Of a DNA stretch of 64,000 nucleotides, positions 60,087-64,000 are shown piece by piece. The notes below the pieces were generated by a model. The model did not search any database and had not been told where the DNA came from. It saw only the letters and a list, made by a program, of their open reading frames with translations. The stretch's first letter is position 1. Every line of letters starts with the position of its first letter. Source of the DNA: Lunularia cruciata (Eukaryota > Streptophyta > Marchantiopsida > Lunulariales > Lunulariaceae); NCBI GenBank assembly GCA_948567375.1, contig OX419759.1, positions 9,082,744 through 9,146,743 of the forward strand, in the 5' to 3' direction. Made by a program: the position numbers and the translations under genes.

Positions 60087-60087
60087 C

Positions 60088-60694
60088 TGTAATGTTGCAA
60101 GTACAAAAGAAACACTAAGAGCAATACAAGAGAAGAAACACAAGAGAAATATAATGTTTCATTCCTTAGTACTTTGATGCCCCAAAGGATTACCTTTTCT
60201 TTATTATATAGCAAAAAGGTTACACTCAAAGGGAGCTACACCCTTGGATCAAATACATGGATTGGTAGCATGCTAATGAGCTCCACCCTTAGACTACTTG
60301 TATGGATTGGTGACATATAGATCCTTGTCCTATTTGGTTGGTCAAACAAGTTTGACCCAAGAGAATATTTGGGGAATCTTCCTATAGGAAGCTCAAAATA
60401 GCATGGATGAGGTACTATTTGAAAGCTCTCAATGAGACAAAAGAGGGAAGCAAGGGCATTATCTTCTATTTAGAAGAAGGAATCTTTCATTTTTTGAGGC
60501 CTAATTTATCAATTTAAGCCTCCAAAATTAGCTCTAAAGTTTTCAAGGTGTTTTTAACCTCTATCTTATTAGTGGAAGTACTCTTTTTGTGACATCTCTA
60601 TGTGATCTACTTAGACCATCATATATACCAATCCTAAAAATATAACCAAACCAATTTCCACCTATAGATAATTTGTATAGCTAATGGTATTACA
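60088..60694 (-). repeat. 5' LTR of element E (short form, single U3 block)
   Basis: 607 bp. On the minus strand it begins TGTAATACCATTAGC and ends near ACATTACAG. It matches the D LTR at both ends and in the TATA region (TATATAATAAAG). Only one copy of the U3 block is present where D has two, which accounts for most of the length difference. Confidence 0.85.
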
Positions 60695-60829
60695 CTAAAG
60701 CCCTTAAGTATCTAATCTAAAAATCATGTCCTAATGGAGTATTGCACCTAGAAATCTTACAATAATGCGGATTTCCTATCATGTATTCCAAGACCACCCA
60801 TAATTTGCTCCCTTACTATAAATCCTATA

Positions 60830-61850
60830 GTTTTCCAAATTTTTTTTGTGCATCAATGTGTGACTACCCAATCATCTTGGATGGTCCAAATTCATCATTA
60901 CCTCTCTACAAGCAAGGTGCCTTTTGATTTGCCAAAAGCTCAACATAAAGTATTTCACATATCAGCACTTTCCTTCACTATATTCCAAGGACACTTGTAC
61001 CAAATGGGCATTGATAGAGTGCTTCATTGATGCATAAGCCTAGAAATTTTTTTGGTAATACTTAAAGTGTGCCACTCAAATGACTAGTGAAGATTTCCTT
61101 GGTGAGACTACTACAAAAAAATGTGCCTTGCTAGGTACTAGTGGCCAATTTCTGTCAAGATGCCAATATGTATGCTTGCATGTGTGATGCTTCTTAGTGC
61201 ATGGATAAGCCCTTATCAAGATACCGCATGTACCTTCACACGGTCTTAGCTGCCCAACCATTCCAAAAGTGGGTGTTGATTTCATTGGACCTACCAATCC
61301 CGTAACATGTAAAACCAAACATTGTAACAAAATTATTGAAATTGATTATATAACCAAGTAGGTGAGACAAAATCCTTCATCAAAATTTTTTTTGTAGTTA
61401 CCATTCAATTCTTCCACAATAATATTTTCTCCAAATTTGGTGTTTCATTGTCTATTATCATGGCCAATGGTTCACATTCATCAACAAAGGTATGTGGGAC
61501 TTGACCACCACTTACGGGTTTCATCACCATCAATCTACCCCTTATTGGTTGCAAGCAGATGGTTAAGTCAAATGAGTAAACAACATTCTATTATATCCTC
61601 AAGAAACAATGAGCTTAAATCCAACTGATTGAGAGAAAAAACTATTATACATCCTATGAGCTTATCATACCACAATAAAGCTCACTACAAGCTTTACCTC
61701 ATTCCAACTTTTCTACGGGCAGGAGGTCATGTTGCTGGTTGAGTTCATGATCCCATTATTCAGGATGCTTACAAGTAGTTTGATTGGGTGGAAGTAATTA
61801 CCAGCCTATGGACCTAACTATGCCAAGATTATTGAGAAATTGGCAAGAAA
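60830..61850 (+). pseudogene. Element G integrase, degenerate
   Basis: The frame 60848-61030 enters with KVPFDLPKAQHKVFHISALS and LYQMGIDRVLH, typical of the segment before the zinc site. Downstream pieces in other frames include CISLEEI-like, GDFLGETTTKK, VGVDFIGPTNPV with the first catalytic Asp, and IIMANGSHS, where the S-D of the second Asp is M-A. The expected Glu is also replaced (DG-VKS-N). LxYGQEVM-like and VEFMIP follow near 61710-61760. Confidence 0.75.
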
Positions 61851-64000
61851 CTAAGAGTGTTATGTGAGATAAACAACATCTAATTGCCAAAATGATTGCA
61901 AGAGCAATCTTGGATAGACTAAACCAAATAAGTCAAGCAGCAGTCCAATGATTTATGATTTTTATTGAGAAGCAAAGAACCACCACATCAATGGAGTTTT
62001 TCCAACAAAGGTATTGTAGAAAGTCTTTGAGGAGGCCTTTGAGGAGTTGGAAAAGTTTGCCAAACATCTGAACAAAAGAAACATTGCAAGAAACCAAGAA
62101 CTCCTATCAAAAGAAGGAGGAGTGGCACCAATTGACATGCATTCAAGCCACTTATGCAATTTCAACAATGTGGATTTTGAAACAATGAGAAACATGGAAG
62201 CAAGCATCTTGTGGAACATTGTGCCCCAAAAACTTTACATCTTGGCTGATGAGGAGCTCAATGAGTACACAAGAGGGTGGAAGAGATCCAAGTGGATTTG
62301 ACAATGATCCACTTATCAATTCCCATAGCTGATCCAAAACAAAAATCCTTTCTTATAAAAAAAGATATGATTTGCAAGGTATTCTCCCTACCTAAGAAAT
62401 CAACTAAGGCCCCTCTAGCTTGGAAAAAGTTTCAATTTAGCCCTAAGCTCTTACTTGGGCTCTTCTTTTTCAAGCCATCAGAAAAGATATCAAGAATCAT
62501 GCACAAGAATGTGTTCCCCATGGCAATGGTAATCTAAACTCCATTGTACTTTGCAATGAAGAACTCTATTATACTTATCAAAGGCAAAGGGAATCTATCA
62601 AACTTGAACCCATTCTTGACAAACACCATTGTCAAAAGTGTAGTTCATTAGGAGGAGTCCAATTACACCCTTGTAATCCTCACTAAACTTTAGGAATGTT
62701 GTGTGGGGTTCAAAAGAGTAGTCCCTACCGAGAAGACACAAGGAGGAAAACCTTTCACTATGGGGCCTATTCTTATGGACAAAGTGGAATTTTATATCAA
62801 GGAGCCTTGAAGTTGAAGGAGAATTTGCTTAAAGAGGTAGCTCCAACATTGTAGATCCCTATCTTCAAGAAGAGCTATCAAGAAATGATTCACATGCAAT
62901 ACATGAGCCCATATGTGACAACACAATTGGTCTCAGACTTCACTAAGTGGACCAAGAAACAATGAGCACACATCCTGAGATTACAAATGAGCATAATTCT
63001 AAGAGCCCATGGGACTGAATTATGGGAACCCATAGTAATAAAGGTTATGGGCAGCAAGAAGAAGAAGACCACAAGCCTATAGAAGGGAGCCACTATCTCT
63101 CCAATCCCCATCAAAAAAGAAGAAGTTGAAGGTAATCTACAAAAACTTACCATTAATGGCTAGCAAGCAAAGCTAGCTCCACTAAGAAAGAGAGGCTAAT
63201 TATCAAAGGAGAAAGGGGTTGTCACATAAGAAGTAATGGAGTAATGGAGGAAAATGATGTAATCACCATTGATGATGACTCCTTTTGGGACAACACTTTT
63301 GAAGATCTCTATAAAGAAAGAGATAAGGATACCAGTCTGATGCTAATGGTGCAATGCTGCCCTAAATTATAAAAATCAAGACCTACCTTGCCTACAACAT
63401 TTTCAAGGAAGAGACTATTTCTTGTCCCAAAGAACATACCAATACTCTTGACTTTTTTGAAGGCAAAACCTTATGTATTAACAGAGGATAGTGTGTTGGC
63501 CAAGAGATTCTAGGAAGCTAGTCCCACATATCTTAAAAAATTGGAGGCATTTGCTTTCATGGTAGATAACTTGGTGTCTAAGGAAGCATTCCCACAATGT
63601 GTAGACAACCGTATTGAGGAACAGAAGTAGGGCCTAACCTTTTTATTGATAAATGTGGATCATTAGGCCACACTTGGATCATTGAGTTGCGGGACGAGCT
63701 AGAAGAGCTCACCAACAATAAAAATTGCAAGATATGGGAAGTAAAGACTACTTGGAATGAGAAAGCAATGTCTCTATAGTCACAATTTGACCCCCCTCTA
63801 GGGAAAATTAGCAAAGGCTCACTGCCAATTCCAATCTGCCCAAACTAATAACACTATCTTTGATCATCAATTAGCAAATAGTCAAAAGAAAGTGGAGGAA
63901 CTATAAGGAGAACTCTATGAACTTTGAGATCAAATATCCAATGATAAAGAGATCTCCAATGCTAAGATATGGGAACTAGATGTAGCAATTGATGCTTCCC
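61851..64000 (+). pseudogene. decayed reading frame downstream of G integrase, runs off the window
   Basis: Plus-strand segments follow one another with few stops: 61960-62301 (FEELEKFAKHLNKRN, MEASILWNIVPQKLYILADE), then a frameshift, 62277-62537 (basic, PLAWKKFQFSPKLLLGLFFF), charged pieces around 63240-63640 (ITIDDDSFWDNTFEDLYKERD) and a coiled-coil-like end near 63890-63990 (KVEEL, GELYEL, NAKIWELDVAI). No domain is recognised. Position after integrase and before any 3' LTR suggests an extra ORF of element G or yet another inserted element. Confidence 0.4.

Larger units (their letters stand above)
48152..60694 (-). mobile_element. Element E: D-family chromovirus split by element B, 3' end missing
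   Basis: Minus-strand relative of element D in two pieces, 56732-60694 (5' LTR, gag, protease, RT, part of RNase H) and 48152-48937 (end of RNase H, integrase). Across the B insertion the reading continues at the point equal to D's 17430-17460. The integrase end, chromodomain and 3' LTR are missing where F abuts. The right edge TGTAATACC (minus strand, 60694) is the LTR start. Confidence 0.85.
39330..64000 (+). mobile_element. Element G: Ty3/gypsy (Athila/Tat-like), interrupted by elements E, F and B and leaving the window
   Basis: Plus-strand element with a 5' LTR ending at 40399, a tRNA-Asp-type primer site, gag, protease, RT and the first half of RNase H up to about 44405. Its integrase resumes near 60840 and a further decayed frame continues to the window end. 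The interval 44705-60694 is filled by other elements. The second half of RNase H is missing, so material was deleted as well as inserted. No 3' LTR is seen within the window. RT shows GYSSYNQI and no chromodomain follows the integrase, as in Athila/Tat-like elements. Confidence 0.78.

Noticed and set aside
1-64000. Search for tRNA, rRNA, CRISPR or bacterial-type operon structure
   Set aside because: No cloverleaf-like A/B-box pair, ribosomal stretch or regular repeat-spacer array was seen; the gene structure and repeats are plant nuclear.

Overview
This is about 64 kb of nuclear DNA from a land plant. The only clearly host-encoded gene is a class III (secretory, plant-type) peroxidase with the usual four-exon, three-intron layout at 35314-37712. 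The rest is AT-rich intergenic DNA and old, broken Ty3/gypsy LTR retrotransposons nested in one another. One gene per 64 kb and several layers of decayed gypsy elements fit a large, repeat-rich genome. A gymnosperm is my best guess, but nothing here proves the taxon.

Left part. Positions 1-2186 hold an unrecognised decayed coding-like stretch. Element A (minus strand, non-chromoviral, Athila/Tat-like) runs from its 3' LTR at 2187-2875 to about 21060. It is split by three later insertions: element C (plus strand, chromovirus, 7506-13110, TSD atctt), element D (plus strand, chromovirus, 13589-19690, TSD attct) and a solo LTR of the D family (19904-20622). A's 5' LTR is missing.

Middle part. 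Positions 21060-35100 carry no recognisable intact gene. They hold an in-frame 162-bp tandem duplication, a decayed minus-strand reading frame, two adjacent long hairpins, a degenerate D-family solo LTR, a 79-bp tandem duplication, a purine-rich minisatellite and a low-copy region leading to the peroxidase promoter.

Right part. Element G (plus strand, Athila/Tat-like, tRNA-Asp-type primer site at 40404) starts about 1.6 kb downstream of the peroxidase. It runs through gag, protease, reverse transcriptase and part of RNase H to about 44400, and resumes at its integrase near 60840. Between these pieces lie element F (minus, C family, 3'-truncated), element E (minus, D family) and element B (plus, same family as A, both LTRs present, 48938-56731), with B inside E and F abutting E. 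The inferred order is G first, then E, then F and B. Past the integrase, G has a further long decayed reading frame that runs off the window.

Every element is disabled by stops or frameshifts. All three Athila/Tat-like copies (A, B, G) and the D-family copy E have also lost catalytic aspartates of reverse transcriptase, while the chromoviral copies C, D and F keep them. The A/B family carries an extra reading frame with a CCHC zinc knuckle between the 5' LTR and gag. That is the least ordinary genetic feature of the window.
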